Part shown: one piece after another, positions 23,866-33,818 of the stretch | Numbering within the stretch: the first letter of the stretch is position 1 | Layout of the letters: the number at the start of each line of letters is the position of its first letter | Origin: Bacillus sp. HNG | GTDB lineage: Bacteria; Bacillota; Bacilli; Bacillales; Bacillaceae_L | NCBI RefSeq assembly: GCF_003400205.1 | Contig: NZ_QUQV01000026.1 | Span: forward strand, 1 to 35,668 | Direction of reading: 5' to 3' | DNA: 35,668 bases | Made by a program: the position numbers and the translations under genes | The notes under the pieces: model-generated | The model's database searches: none | What the model saw: only the letters and a program-made list of their open reading frames with translations | Told to the model about the DNA's origin: nothing

Positions 23866-24870
23866 TTGGAAGATACTATTCTGGAAATAAAAGGGTTGAA
23901 AACCCACTTTCTCACTGACAGTGGTCAAATACCTGCTGTAAACGGGGTTGATCTTTATCTAAAAAAAGGCGAAATCCTCGGAATTGTTGGTGAATCTGGT
24001 TGCGGTAAAAGTGTAACCTCTCTTTCCATCATGCAGCTTGTGCAGCATCCAGGAAAGATAGTCGGTGGTGAAATTTTATTTAATGGCGAAAATCTAGTGA
24101 ATGCAAAGGAAAAGCGAATGAGACAAATTCGCGGAAATAAAATTGGAATGATATTTCAAGAGCCGATGACATCTTTAAACCCTGTATTCACAATTGGCAA
24201 TCAATTAATCGAAGCCATTTTAATACATAATAAGATTTCAAAAAAAGAAGCCAGAACGAGAGCAATTGAGATGTTAAACCTTGTTGGTCTCCCAAGAGCT
24301 GATGAATTAATAGATGAATATCCTCATCAATTATCTGGTGGTATGCGCCAAAGAGTCATGATTGCAATGGCAATGGTTTGTGAACCTGAAATTTTGATTG
24401 CGGATGAGCCAACAACTGCACTTGACGTAACCATTCAGGCCCAGATCCTAGAATTGATGAAAAAGCTAAATAAGGAAACAAATACTTCTATCATTATGAT
24501 CACACATGACCTTGGAGTTGTTGCAGAAATGTGTGACAGGATAGCAGTTATGTATTCTGGAAAGGTTGTTGAAGAAGGCGATACGAAGTCCCTTTTCAAA
24601 AACCCTCAGCACCCATATACAAAAGGTCTTATCGAGTCTGTTCCAGATGTCAGAACGAAAAAAGATCGTCTATTCTCGATACCTGGCAGTGTTCCTATCC
24701 CAGGTTCAATTAAAAAAGGCTGCCATTTTGCGGAAAGATGCCCGTTTGCATTTGATAAGTGTAGAGAAGTTGCTCCTAGCTTACTAGACGTTGGGAATGG
24801 ACAACGTGCAAGATGTCATCTACACGAATCTGAACAAGGGGTTGCACTCCTTCAGAGTGCGTCACATTAA
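23866..24870 (+). CDS. Peptide ABC transporter ATPase (OppD/DppD/AppD type)
   Basis: The 334-residue ATPase powers oligo- or dipeptide import. Walker A is GESGCGKS, the signature LSGGMRQR, Walker B ILIADEPT and the switch His is in MITHDLGVV. The C-terminal peptide-transporter domain carries the Cys cluster [15 protein letters not shown] plus a later Cys, as in OppD and DppD proteins. Translation starts at TTG (23866), set by AAAGGGGTGG just upstream. It is the first gene of a D-F-A-B-C ordered operon, the order of appDFABC in B. subtilis. Confidence 0.92.
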   Translation: MEDTILEIKGLKTHFLTDSGQIPAVNGVDLYLKKGEILGIVGESGCGKSVTSLSIMQLVQHPGKIVGGEILFNGENLVNAKEKRMRQIRGNKIGMIFQEPMTSLNPVFTIGNQLIEAILIHNKISKKEARTRAIEMLNLVGLPRADELIDEYPHQLSGGMRQRVMIAMAMVCEPEILIADEPTTALDVTIQAQILELMKKLNKETNTSIIMITHDLGVVAEMCDRIAVMYSGKVVEEGDTKSLFKNPQHPYTKGLIESVPDVRTKKDRLFSIPGSVPIPGSIKKGCHFAERCPFAFDKCREVAPSLLDVGNGQRARCHLHESEQGVALLQSASH

Positions 24871-24896
24871 ACGCTTTGAAAAGGAGGGAGAACCGA

Positions 24897-25877
24897 ATGC
24901 CCGAAACATTATTGGAAGTTAAAGACCTACAAAAACATTTTCCGATTAAAAGTGGAGTCCTTCAAAAGCAAACAGGTGCTGTAAAAGCAGTTGATGGCGT
25001 CTCTTTCCACCTACATAAAGGAGAAACTCTCGGATTAGTTGGTGAAAGTGGTTGTGGAAAATCAACAACAGGTCGTATGCTAATGCGCCTGCTTGAACCT
25101 ACTGGCGGAAAAATTATTTTTGAAGATAAAGACTTAATGACTCTATCTAATTCAGAAATGAGAAAGATGAGAAAGGATATCCAAATGGTATTCCAGGATC
25201 CTTTCGCATCACTAAACCCAAGACATACTGTTGAACAGATTATTGAGGAACCTTTAATTGTTCATGGTCTTGGTAATCGACAAGAAAGAAAGAAAAGAGT
25301 CCGGGAATTACTAGAGATTGTTGGCTTAAACTCCTATCATGCGAAACGCTATCCGCATCAGTTTAGTGGAGGTCAAAGACAACGGATTGGTATCGCCCGC
25401 GCTTTAGCTGTTAAACCAAAGCTTATTATTGCGGATGAACCGGTATCAGCTCTTGACGTTTCCATACAATCCCAAGTATTAAATCTACTTGAGGATTTAC
25501 AAAAGGACTTTGATTTAACTTATTTATTTATTGCCCACGACTTAGGTGTTGTCCGTCATATAAGTGATAGAGTCGGAGTGATGTATTTAGGAAGAATCGT
25601 AGAATTAACCGATAGTGATCGATTATACGAATCTCCTAAGCATCCTTATACAGAAGCCCTGCTCTCATCTGTCCCTATTCCGGACCCTGAACACAAGCAG
25701 GAACGAATTATTCTAAGTGGAGATGTTCCAAGTCCATCAAATCCACCTGCTGGATGTCCGTTCCATACGCGTTGTCCTAAGGCAATGGATATTTGTAAAC
25801 AGGTTGTTCCTACACTCCAAGAGGTAGAGCAAGGTCACTTTACCGCTTGCCACCTTTATGGAGAAGAGCAAATATAA
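24897..25877 (+). CDS. Peptide ABC transporter ATPase (OppF/DppF/AppF type)
   Basis: The 326-residue second ATPase of the heterodimer has Walker [10 protein letters not shown], signature FSGGQRQR, Walker [13 protein letters not shown] and the C-terminal Cys cluster [15 protein letters not shown]. The ATG at 24897 follows AAGGAGGGAG; the in-frame TTG at 24876 lies ahead of that site and is rejected. It follows the first ATPase by 26 bases. Confidence 0.92.
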   Translation: MPETLLEVKDLQKHFPIKSGVLQKQTGAVKAVDGVSFHLHKGETLGLVGESGCGKSTTGRMLMRLLEPTGGKIIFEDKDLMTLSNSEMRKMRKDIQMVFQDPFASLNPRHTVEQIIEEPLIVHGLGNRQERKKRVRELLEIVGLNSYHAKRYPHQFSGGQRQRIGIARALAVKPKLIIADEPVSALDVSIQSQVLNLLEDLQKDFDLTYLFIAHDLGVVRHISDRVGVMYLGRIVELTDSDRLYESPKHPYTEALLSSVPIPDPEHKQERIILSGDVPSPSNPPAGCPFHTRCPKAMDICKQVVPTLQEVEQGHFTACHLYGEEQI

Positions 25878-25880
25878 ATA

Positions 25881-25899
25881 GGCAGCATAATTCGCTGCC
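25881..25899 (+). other. Intercistronic hairpin before the binding-protein gene
   Basis: GGCAGC / GCTGCC around a 7-base loop, with no T-run. It lies between the ATPase stop and the ribosome binding site of the solute-binding protein and may stabilise or separate that message. Confidence 0.5.
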
Positions 25900-25928
25900 C
25901 AAGATAAACATTACTGGAGGGGAAAACG

Positions 25929-27536
25929 ATGAAAAAACGTTTCTTACTAACGTTAGTACTATTTGTTGTACTGTCTGCCGTTTTAATGGCTTGTGGCAAC
26001 AAAAACGAAGATAGTGGTGATTCTTCATCATCAGCTAAAGATGAAGCACAAACTACTTTAATTTACGGTCGTGGAGCTGATACAACTTCTCTAGACCCAG
26101 GTGTTGTAACTGATGGTGAATCACTAAAAGTTACAGAAAACATTTTTGATACTCTTTTAGATTATGAAGAGGAAACTACAGAGGTTAAACCTGCTTTAGC
26201 AACTGAATGGACAATCTCTGACGATTCTTTAGAGTATACCTTCAAATTACAAGAAGGTGTAAAATTCCATGATGGTACAGATTTTAATGCAGAAGCTGTT
26301 GTTTTCAACTTTGAACGTTGGATGAGCGGTGGCACAGATGGCGCGTTCGTATACTACGCTGCAATGTTCGGCGGCTTTAAGGATGACGAAGGCCATGTCA
26401 TTGAATCTGTTGAAGCGGTGGATGACTATACGGTAAAATTCACTCTTAAACGCCCACAAGCACCATTTTTAAACAACCTTGCAATGGGTCCATTCGGAAT
26501 TGCTAGTCCAACAGCCGTTGAAGAACAAGGCGATAAATTTGGTGAAAACCCAGTTGGTACTGGACCATTCGTATTTAAAGAATGGAAACGAAATGACACA
26601 ATCACTCTTGAAAGAAACGAAGATTATTGGGCAGGATCTCCTAAGCTTGAAAAAGTTATTTTCAGAGTCATTCCTGATAATTCAGCACGTCTAACAGCTT
26701 TAAAAACAGGTGAAATTGACTTAATGGATGGAGTAAATCCAAGTGATGTTTCTCAAATTGAAAGTGATTCTTCATTACAAGTATTATTACGTCCAGGTAT
26801 GAATATTGGATACTTTGGCTTTAACACTGAAATGGAACCATTCAATAATGTAAAGGTTCGTCAAGCACTGAACCATGCAGTTGATAAACAAGCACTTATC
26901 GATACATTCTATGCTGGTAATGCGGATGTTGCAGTTAACCCATATCCTTCATTTATGCCAGGATATAATGACGAAATTGAAGGCTATGCATATGATTTAG
27001 ACAAGGCAAAGGAACTTCTTGCCGAAGCTGGGTATCCAGATGGTTTCAAAATGGAACTTTGGACTTTTACTAACCCTAGAGATTACATGCCTGAACCACA
27101 AAAAATTGCTGAAGCCATTCAAGCTGACTTTGCAAAAATTGGCGTCGAAGTTGAGATTGTAACTTACGATTGGACAACCTTCCTTGAAAAAGTTCAAAAC
27201 GGCGAGGCACAATCTTACCTTGCTGGTTGGATTGGTGACAATGGTGACCCAGATAACTTCTTATATGTATTATTAGATCAAGATAGCATTGACGGAAATA
27301 ACTATTCACGTTATGCAAACCAAGAGCTACACGATCTTCTTATTGCAGCACAAACTGAAACAGACGAAGCAAAAAGAAATGACATGTACAAACAAGCTCA
27401 AGAAATCATTCATAATGAGGGTCCTTGGATTCCAATCGCACACGCACGTGCAGCTTTAGCTGCTAGTAGCAACCTTAAAGGATTTATTCCACATCCTACA
27501 GGTGTAGACAAATTTACAAACGCATATTTTGAATAA
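25929..27536 (+). CDS. Peptide-binding lipoprotein (SBP_bac_5 family)
   Basis: The 535-residue extracytoplasmic receptor captures peptides and delivers them to the permeases. A lipoprotein signal ends in VLMACGN (Cys22), followed by a Ser/Asp-rich linker. TLIYGRGADTTSLDPG opens the mature domain, and EYTFKLQEGVKFHDGTDF is typical of family 5 binding proteins. The pattern is closer to the dipeptide/DppA or GsiB side than to OppA, but specificity cannot be fixed. GGAGGGG precedes the ATG. Hairpins flank the gene on both sides, which often gives such genes more stable mRNA. Confidence 0.92.
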   Translation: MKKRFLLTLVLFVVLSAVLMACGNKNEDSGDSSSSAKDEAQTTLIYGRGADTTSLDPGVVTDGESLKVTENIFDTLLDYEEETTEVKPALATEWTISDDSLEYTFKLQEGVKFHDGTDFNAEAVVFNFERWMSGGTDGAFVYYAAMFGGFKDDEGHVIESVEAVDDYTVKFTLKRPQAPFLNNLAMGPFGIASPTAVEEQGDKFGENPVGTGPFVFKEWKRNDTITLERNEDYWAGSPKLEKVIFRVIPDNSARLTALKTGEIDLMDGVNPSDVSQIESDSSLQVLLRPGMNIGYFGFNTEMEPFNNVKVRQALNHAVDKQALIDTFYAGNADVAVNPYPSFMPGYNDEIEGYAYDLDKAKELLAEAGYPDGFKMELWTFTNPRDYMPEPQKIAEAIQADFAKIGVEVEIVTYDWTTFLEKVQNGEAQSYLAGWIGDNGDPDNFLYVLLDQDSIDGNNYSRYANQELHDLLIAAQTETDEAKRNDMYKQAQEIIHNEGPWIPIAHARAALAASSNLKGFIPHPTGVDKFTNAYFE

Positions 27537-27544
27537 TAGTTAAG

Positions 27545-27568
27545 AAGGGGAGTCTTGTTACTCCCCTT
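27545..27568 (+). other. Intercistronic hairpin after the binding-protein gene
   Basis: AAGGGGAGT and ACTCCCCTT form a 9-bp stem around a 6-base loop, followed by only one further T. It is probably a partial terminator or 3' stabiliser that lowers permease expression relative to the receptor. Confidence 0.65.
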
Positions 27569-27592
27569 TATCCATCAAAAGGGGTGAACATA

Positions 27593-28597
27593 ATGCTTTC
27601 ATATACGGTTCGCCGTTTACTCATGTTAATTCCGGTTTTATTTGGAATGTCTCTTATCGTTTTCTTTATGCTACGGCTAATCCCTGGTGACCCTGCAGAT
27701 GCTATATTGGGTGAAAAAGCATCACCCGCTGCCAAAGAGGCATTAACACAGCAGCTTGGGTTGGACGAGCCTTGGTATACACAATATATCTCTTACATCG
27801 GTGATTTACTCCAAGGTGATTTAGGAGAATCACTTCGTACCCGCTCACCAATTTCTGAAGAAATCTGGCCATTTTTAGCTGCAACCTTTGAGCTTGCACT
27901 CGTTGCTATGATTATTGCAGTCGTGATTGGTGTAAACGCAGGAATCATCAGCGCATGGTTCCAAAACTCATGGTTTGATTATACAGCGATGGTACTTGCA
28001 CTTATTGGGGTCTCCATTCCAATCTTTTGGCTAGGATTAATGGAGCAATGGATTTTTGCCCTGGAGCTAAACTGGTTACCGTCTCTTGGAAGAGAGAATA
28101 TTCGGGACCCAATTGAACCAATCACACACTTATTTTTACTAGATACGTTGATTCAAGGTGATTTTGATCAATTTGTTGTTGTATTGAAACACTTAATCTT
28201 ACCAAGTATTGCATTAGCAACCATTCCGATGGCGATTATTGCTAGAATGACAAGATCAAGTATGCTTGAGGTTATGCGCTCAGACTTCATCCGAACAGCA
28301 AGAGCAAAAGGTCAAAAAATGTTTTGGGTTGTTTATAAACATTCCTTAAAAAATGCATTTATCCCTGTTTTAACTACAATTGGACTCCAAATGGGACTTC
28401 TTCTAGGTGGAGCTATCCTAACCGAAACGATTTTCAGTTGGCCTGGTATCGGAAGATATATTTACGAAGCTATTGCTTTTAGAGATTACCCTGTCGTTCA
28501 ATCAGGTGTCCTACTCATTGCAGCTATATTCGTATTTATTAACCTAATCGTTGACTTACTTTACGCAGTATTTGATCCACGAATTAAATATCAATAA
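27593..28597 (+). CDS. Peptide ABC transporter permease (OppB/DppB type)
   Basis: The 334-residue, six-helix permease has the N-terminal RRLLMLIPVLFGMSLIVFFM typical of DppB. A periplasmic segment contains GDLGESLRTR, and the ATPase-docking loop is FIRTARAKGQK. The ATG at 27593 follows AAAGGGGTG. It partners with the next gene to form the channel. Confidence 0.92.
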   Translation: MLSYTVRRLLMLIPVLFGMSLIVFFMLRLIPGDPADAILGEKASPAAKEALTQQLGLDEPWYTQYISYIGDLLQGDLGESLRTRSPISEEIWPFLAATFELALVAMIIAVVIGVNAGIISAWFQNSWFDYTAMVLALIGVSIPIFWLGLMEQWIFALELNWLPSLGRENIRDPIEPITHLFLLDTLIQGDFDQFVVVLKHLILPSIALATIPMAIIARMTRSSMLEVMRSDFIRTARAKGQKMFWVVYKHSLKNAFIPVLTTIGLQMGLLLGGAILTETIFSWPGIGRYIYEAIAFRDYPVVQSGVLLIAAIFVFINLIVDLLYAVFDPRIKYQ

Positions 28598-28619
28598 TGG
28601 AAAAGAGGTGGAATTGCAC

Positions 28620-29522
28620 ATGGCTGAAATAGCTCCTCAACAAGATTCAAACGTATCACTGCCAAAAAATGAAGATACGGCGGTCTCTCCCTGGAAAGAT
28701 GCTTGGAAGGGATTTAAAAAGAACCGCTTAGCACTTGTTGGTACCGGAATTGTTGTCTTCTTTATTTTAGTGGCAATTTTTGCAGACTTTCTTGCTCCAC
28801 AAAGCTATAAAGAATCAATCCTAGCAGATAGTCTACAACCTCCATCCGCAGATCATTGGTTTGGAACGGATGACTTAGGGAGAGATATTTTTTCAAGAAT
28901 TATTTATGGTGCTAGAATCTCGTTATGGGTTGGTTTTTTTGCAGTATTAGCCTCTGCAGTTATCGGTTCTTTACTCGGCATTCTTGCAGGCTATTATGGA
29001 AAATGGGTTGATATGCTTATTTCGAGAACCTTTGACATTTTACTAGCATTTCCAAGCATCCTATTAGCCATTGCGATTGTCGCAATTTTAGGACCATCCC
29101 TTCAAAACGCTTTAATTGCAATTGCCATAATAAATGTTCCAAACTTTGGACGTCTAGTTCGATCAAAGGTTATCAGTATTAAAGAAGAAGAATTTATCAT
29201 GGCAGCAAAAGCAATTGGGATGAAAGATTCTCGAATTCTTTTAAAACATATTCTCCCAAACAGCATAACACCTATTATCGTTCAGGGCTCACTTGGAATT
29301 GCAACAGCGATACTTGAAGCTGCTGCTTTAGGATTTCTAGGTTTAGGTGCACAAGCTCCGGAACCAGAATGGGGAAGGATGCTAAGTGATGCAAGAAGCT
29401 ATATTCAACAAGCACCATGGACACTTATTTTCCCAGGGCTTGCCATTATGTTAACAGTACTCGGCTTTAACCTAATGGGTGACGGTCTACGTGATGCACT
29501 AGATCCCAAAATGAAGAGTTAA
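28620..29522 (+). CDS. Peptide ABC transporter permease (OppC/DppC type)
   Basis: The 300-residue permease has the DppC-type N-terminus (WKGFKKNRLALVGTG, first helix) and the HWFGTDDLGRDIFSRIIYGA motif. The docking loop is EEFIMAAKAIGMKD and the C-terminal segment MGDGLRDALDPKMK. The ATG at 28620 has GAGGTGG upstream; an in-frame start at 28551 would overlap the previous gene without a site. It is the last gene of the operon. Confidence 0.92.
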   Translation: MAEIAPQQDSNVSLPKNEDTAVSPWKDAWKGFKKNRLALVGTGIVVFFILVAIFADFLAPQSYKESILADSLQPPSADHWFGTDDLGRDIFSRIIYGARISLWVGFFAVLASAVIGSLLGILAGYYGKWVDMLISRTFDILLAFPSILLAIAIVAILGPSLQNALIAIAIINVPNFGRLVRSKVISIKEEEFIMAAKAIGMKDSRILLKHILPNSITPIIVQGSLGIATAILEAAALGFLGLGAQAPEPEWGRMLSDARSYIQQAPWTLIFPGLAIMLTVLGFNLMGDGLRDALDPKMKS

Positions 29523-29559
29523 AAAAGAGACGCATTCGTTCATGCGTCTCTTTTCTTTT
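29522..29559. terminator. Bidirectional terminator
   Basis: GAGACGCAT and ATGCGTCTC form a perfect stem with A- and T-runs on the two sides. It lies between the peptide transporter operon (plus) and the MMPL gene (minus). Confidence 0.93.
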
Positions 29560-29563
29560 GAGA

Positions 29564-31663
29564 TTATTTTTCTTCGCTTACCGCTTTGTCTTTTTCTAAT
29601 AACACAATTAAACCTGGTAATAGCACTCCACGAATTAAGAAGGTATCTAACAGAATTCCCACTGCAACTATAAAGCCGAACACAAAAAGTAATTGAACGG
29701 GCTGTGTCATTAGAACAGCAAATGTTGCCGCTAAGATGATACCCGCCGACGAGATAACTCCTCCTGTTTTGGATACAGCGATTTGTACGGCTTCTTTAAC
29801 AGAATGGGTTCTTCGCTCCTCCTGGAATCTTGAAATAAGCATGATGTTATAGTCAATGCCTAGTGCAACGAGAAATACAAACGAATACAATGGTACCCTG
29901 TTACTGATCGTATCGATATCAAAGAATAGATTTGTTAAGAACATCCCTAATCCTAACGCTGCTAAAAATGACACTAAGATTGTTCCCATCATATAGATTG
30001 GCATTTTAAAGGACTTCGTTAACACAATTAACATCCCAAATATCAAGATTGTCTCTAGCAATACTATTAAAATGACATCTCTGTTGTTCACATTTCGGTC
30101 ATCTACTTTTGTCGCCGTTTCTCCTGCAAAATAAAGTTCTCCGTCTACATTTGCATTTGCTAGGATTGTGTCAGAGTTATTAATCATCTGTTCCATCGCA
30201 TCAATTGTTTTGACGTCATATGGTCCTTCTTCAAACGTTAAGCTGAAGTTTATGACTTTATTGTCTTCAGCAATTCCGTTGATCCTTACATCACTTACAA
30301 GTTCTTGTTCTAGCAACTCATTTTGTAATGCGTCTTGTTCTTCCTTCGTTAACGCTTCTTTTCCTTCATACAAAACTGTTGATGGTGCGAGATCACCCTT
30401 CGCGAATTTCTCCTCAATTAACTCATAGCCTTGTCGTGATGGCATATCCTCTGGAAAGGACTTCATCGTATCAAACTCATAGGTAAGGTTAAACATATTG
30501 GCTGCTGAAATTAGAAGGAAAATGCTAATAATCGCAACCGATAGTCCTGGCTTTTTGACCACCATCCGACCAATTTTACTCCAGATGGAATTGTCTTTAA
30601 CTTTTTCATCTCCAACCTTTGGAACCTTTGGCCAGAAAGATTTTCGGCCGAAAAGTGTAAATAGAGCTGGCACTAATGTGATCGAAGCGAGCATAATGAT
30701 CACCATCGTTGTCGCAAAGGTCGGCGCAAAATTTCGATAGTCTCCGAATTCGGCGAAGAATAAAACAAGCATTGCTGCTAAAACCGTTCCTCCAGAGAAA
30801 AAGACCGGCATCCCTGTTTCCTTCATTGCAGCACGCATTGCATCGTATTTATTTTCATGCCCCTTCAATTCTTCACGGAATCGAGAAAAAATAAAGAGCG
30901 AATAATCAATTACTGCCGCAAACAATAAAATGGACATGATTGAAATCGTTTGATTACTTAATAGTAGACCTGCCTTCCCTAAAATACCAAGCGTTTGCAT
31001 TACGACTTCATATACAAAAACCGCAGCTAACAACGGTATTAACGCGAGAAGGGGTGAACGATAAATGACGATTAATAAAATTAGAATTAAGCCAACTGTT
31101 GAAAGAATTAAAACGAGGTCTGCCCTTGAAAATAAATCAAGCGAATCTGTTGCAATCCCCGCAGGACCTGTCACATACAAAGTTAAATCCGTATTTTCCT
31201 CAACAACTTCGATGATTTGATCCTTTGAATCCCGGACTTCCTTTGTTTCGAGTGAAGGATCAAAGATGATTGGAAGTAGTGCCGTTGTTTGATCTTCTGA
31301 GAAAAATCCAGCAGCTGCTTGTGGCGGTAAAGAAGCCAATGGAACTACCTGCTCAACTCCTGGAATGTTTGCTTCCTCGATATGATTGAATACATTAACA
31401 AGGTCTTCAAATTCCAATTGACCATCCTTCGCTTGAAAAACTAATATTCCCGGCGTTCCATCGCTATCCTTGAAATACTCATCCACCTTATTTTTGGCAA
31501 GTACGGATTTTGCATCTTCAGGCAAGGAATCAATCCTCGTAACCTCATAATCCTTTGCATTTGGTGCAAAAACAGCCAATGCCATCGTAATGATTAACCA
31601 GCTAGCTAATGTAATCCACATTCCTTTTTTGGTGGAGACTTTATCAGTAATGGCTTGTAACAT
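29564..31663 (-). CDS. MMPL/RND-family membrane exporter
   Basis: The 699-residue protein has the two-fold MMPL layout: a helix, a large external domain and a five-helix bundle, repeated. Intramembrane Asp motifs are in AAVIDYSLFIFSRF (first half) and ALGIDYNIMLISRF (second half), the proton-relay signature of this superfamily. Such proteins export lipids, siderophores or hydrophobic drugs by proton motive force; substrate is unknown. The ribosome binding site is weak (GAAAGAG almost touching the ATG), so the start is less certain. A TetR-type regulator gene lies directly upstream, and three repeated operators fill the gap. Confidence 0.9.
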   Translation of the reverse strand: MLQAITDKVSTKKGMWITLASWLIITMALAVFAPNAKDYEVTRIDSLPEDAKSVLAKNKVDEYFKDSDGTPGILVFQAKDGQLEFEDLVNVFNHIEEANIPGVEQVVPLASLPPQAAAGFFSEDQTTALLPIIFDPSLETKEVRDSKDQIIEVVEENTDLTLYVTGPAGIATDSLDLFSRADLVLILSTVGLILILLIVIYRSPLLALIPLLAAVFVYEVVMQTLGILGKAGLLLSNQTISIMSILLFAAVIDYSLFIFSRFREELKGHENKYDAMRAAMKETGMPVFFSGGTVLAAMLVLFFAEFGDYRNFAPTFATTMVIIMLASITLVPALFTLFGRKSFWPKVPKVGDEKVKDNSIWSKIGRMVVKKPGLSVAIISIFLLISAANMFNLTYEFDTMKSFPEDMPSRQGYELIEEKFAKGDLAPSTVLYEGKEALTKEEQDALQNELLEQELVSDVRINGIAEDNKVINFSLTFEEGPYDVKTIDAMEQMINNSDTILANANVDGELYFAGETATKVDDRNVNNRDVILIVLLETILIFGMLIVLTKSFKMPIYMMGTILVSFLAALGLGMFLTNLFFDIDTISNRVPLYSFVFLVALGIDYNIMLISRFQEERRTHSVKEAVQIAVSKTGGVISSAGIILAATFAVLMTQPVQLLFVFGFIVAVGILLDTFLIRGVLLPGLIVLLEKDKAVSEEK

Positions 31664-31705
31664 CTCTTTCAGAACGATTCAACTCCTTAGTTAGTATTTT
31701 TAAAG

Positions 31706-31783
31706 TGACACGAACGTCACTTTAATTAAAAAAAATGACACTGTTATCACGTTAATTATCTTTTATAAGTGACATCTGTGTCA
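31706..31783 (-). promoter_or_regulatory. Three TetR-type operators before the MMPL gene
   Basis: TGACACGAACGTCA (31706-31719), TGACACTGTTATCA (31736-31749) and TGACATCTGTGTCA (31770-31783) share a 14-base palindromic pattern. The first extends to AAAGTGAC-N6-GTCACTTT. Centres are 30 and 34 bases apart, about three helical turns each, so bound dimers would lie on nearly the same face. Confidence 0.75.
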
Positions 31784-31784
31784 A

Positions 31785-32360
31785 TTAAAAATCTTTGTAA
31801 ATTCCATGACAAATCATTTGCTTAATCGATTCAACCCACACCTCATGTGGAATGCCAAAATGATTCGGTATGGCGACTGATTGAAAAATGTATCCTAATA
31901 TCAAAGGTTCCGGTATCTTTGTGTTGAGTACGTTTTCGTTCTTTCCCGCCTCAATAAAGCCCGAAACATATTGGTACATCTGAAGATGGTAACCCTCGAG
32001 TTTCATTATATTTTCTTTCACTTTTGCGTTTGTAAGAATCGGAACACGTTTACCAATTTCTATTATTTGATGAAGCTCCGGATTTTTAAACATGAGATTC
32101 AGAAGAAAATCAAATTGAGCATAGAACCCTTCAATTGTGTTAATTTCTTTTAACTCATGAAGAAATTGCTCCATTTTAAAAAGCATATATTCCGTGATTA
32201 ATTCTTCCTTGTTCTCAAAATATTTATAGATGGCCCCACGTGAAACCTGTAATTGATCCGCCACCAAACTAAACTGGAACCCTTCATAATGATGTGCCAG
32301 AAGCAATTCCTCGGTTATCTGAAATAATTCCTCTGTAGTAAATTTACGCTCACGAGCCAT
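31785..32360 (-). CDS. TetR/AcrR-family transcriptional regulator
   Basis: The 191-residue regulator has an N-terminal TetR helix-turn-helix (LVADQLQVSRGAIYKYFENKEELITEY, about residues 25-50 within this stretch) and an all-helical ligand-binding domain. It lies upstream of the MMPL exporter gene on the same strand, with three matching palindromes between, so it probably represses the exporter until a ligand binds. A related half-site pair (TGACA...GTCA, 32423-32438) upstream of its own start suggests autoregulation. The ATG at 32360 is preferred to a GTG at 32369; GAGGTGG is the likely ribosome binding site for either. Confidence 0.88.
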   Translation of the reverse strand: MARERKFTTEELFQITEELLLAHHYEGFQFSLVADQLQVSRGAIYKYFENKEELITEYMLFKMEQFLHELKEINTIEGFYAQFDFLLNLMFKNPELHQIIEIGKRVPILTNAKVKENIMKLEGYHLQMYQYVSGFIEAGKNENVLNTKIPEPLILGYIFQSVAIPNHFGIPHEVWVESIKQMICHGIYKDF

Positions 32361-32443
32361 ACCTTTCACCCCACCTCATTATAGAACAAGTTTTTCAAAA
32401 AGAGAATGAGTTGGCTTGGAAATGACAATTTATCGTCACTTTA

Positions 32444-32600
32444 TGACTAGTACAGCACGGATTCCATCCTACTTGGTACTACTCATTTTATTTAAACAAG
32501 CGTTTGATTGATTTTCTAAACCGTTGAAAAACGTAAGAAAACCCATTAAACAAACGCTTGTTTGAAAATGGGTTTTCTCCAAAATGACTGATTAGTACAG
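32444..32600. repeat. Palindromic element 1 (CTAGTACAGCA...CGTTTGATTGA)
   Basis: CTAGTACAGCA near 32447 is followed by AAACAAGCGTTTG (32494-32506), which is exactly inverted as CAAACGCTTGTTT (32551-32563). The second copy sits in the loop of a strong stem GAAAACCCATT / AATGGGTTTTC (32537-32577). Parts recur at 35570-35646. The stem may also end transcription of the amidohydrolase gene. Confidence 0.5.
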
Positions 32601-32607
32601 ATTGTTT

Positions 32608-33795
32608 TTAGCTTAGCTCATAAAATCCACAAACCACATGTCCCACTGCTTTTGCTGCAACAAGGAGTGCATCTTCATCAATATCAAACTTAGGATGATG
32701 ATTGAAATACGGATCCTCCTCACCCTTCGGTGTACATGCAATGTAGAAGAAACATGAAGGGAATTTTTTTGCATAATATGCAAAGTCTTCAGATGGTGCC
32801 ATCGGTGGAAATTCTTTCACTTCTTTAATGTCTTTGTCATTTGCATTTTTTAGATACTCTGCGACTTTTTCGGTTATTTCAGGATCATTGTATAGAGGCG
32901 GGTAATCATTTTCATAGGTAAGCTCACATGTTACCCCAAATTCTTCCTCTAGCCCCTTTGCAAGACGTTTAATTTCATGTTCAATTTTTTCCCTTGTTTC
33001 ATCTGTCATATAACGAATGTCGCCTTCCAGCTCTACGCTGTCCTTGATGACATTAAAAGTTCCCTTTCCATCAAATGAGCCGATCGTAATAACGCCATTT
33101 TCAAATGGACTTAAACGACGACTAATAATCGTTTGAGCCGCTGTTACAAAATGGGCGCCTGCCACAATTGCATCATTTGCTAAATGTGGTGAAGATCCAT
33201 GTCCACCCCTACCTTGAACTTTCAATTTCATATAAGCCCTACCATTGAATGAAAATCCTGCATGATACCCAACCAACCCTGCAGGACCTAGTGGAAGCAA
33301 ATGAATTCCGAATACATGATCCAGATCATCCAGTATGCCAGATTCTACAATACTTTTTGCCCCACCGGGTGGAACTTCTTCCGCATGTTGGTGAATAATT
33401 TTAATGGTCCCGGGTATTTCATCCTTTAATTGAATTAAACAATCCGCTAGTACTAATAAGTATGCTGTATGACCATCATGACCACATGCATGCATGACAC
33501 CTTCATTTTTTGATTTAAAAGGTACGTCCGCTTCCTCAACAATAGGAAGTGCATCAAAATCTGCACGTAGACCAATGTTTTTCCCTGACTTTCCACCTTT
33601 TATTGTTACAACAATTCCATAGCCATTTCCAACATTGGACTGAATTTCTACGTCCTTCCCTTTATAAAAGTCAAGGATATATTGGGCTGTTTTTTCTTCT
33701 TTGAAGGATAGTTCAGGATTTTCATGAAGATGTCTGCGAATTTCAATCATTTCATCCTTACGTGACTCTAACATTTCCATTAATTGATCTTTCAT
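32608..33795 (-). CDS. M20-family amidohydrolase / peptidase
   Basis: The 395-residue dimetal amidohydrolase is of the M20D group (hippurate hydrolase, N-acyl amino acid deacylase relatives). RRHLHENPELSF opens the catalytic domain. Metal and catalytic residues are visible in LRADFDALP, HACGHDGHT (C104, H106) and HQHAEEVPPGG (E139/E140), and the dimerisation insert begins near GRGGHGSSPH. The likely reaction removes an acyl group from an amino acid or amide; substrate is unknown. AAAAGGAG precedes the ATG. The MFS permease gene ends 23 bases upstream on the same strand, so permease and hydrolase probably form an operon for uptake or export of a conjugated compound. Confidence 0.9.
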   Translation of the reverse strand: MKDQLMEMLESRKDEMIEIRRHLHENPELSFKEEKTAQYILDFYKGKDVEIQSNVGNGYGIVVTIKGGKSGKNIGLRADFDALPIVEEADVPFKSKNEGVMHACGHDGHTAYLLVLADCLIQLKDEIPGTIKIIHQHAEEVPPGGAKSIVESGILDDLDHVFGIHLLPLGPAGLVGYHAGFSFNGRAYMKLKVQGRGGHGSSPHLANDAIVAGAHFVTAAQTIISRRLSPFENGVITIGSFDGKGTFNVIKDSVELEGDIRYMTDETREKIEHEIKRLAKGLEEEFGVTCELTYENDYPPLYNDPEITEKVAEYLKNANDKDIKEVKEFPPMAPSEDFAYYAKKFPSCFFYIACTPKGEEDPYFNHHPKFDIDEDALLVAAKAVGHVVCGFYELS

Positions 33796-33818
33796 TGTCC
33801 TATACTCCTTTTCATTAC

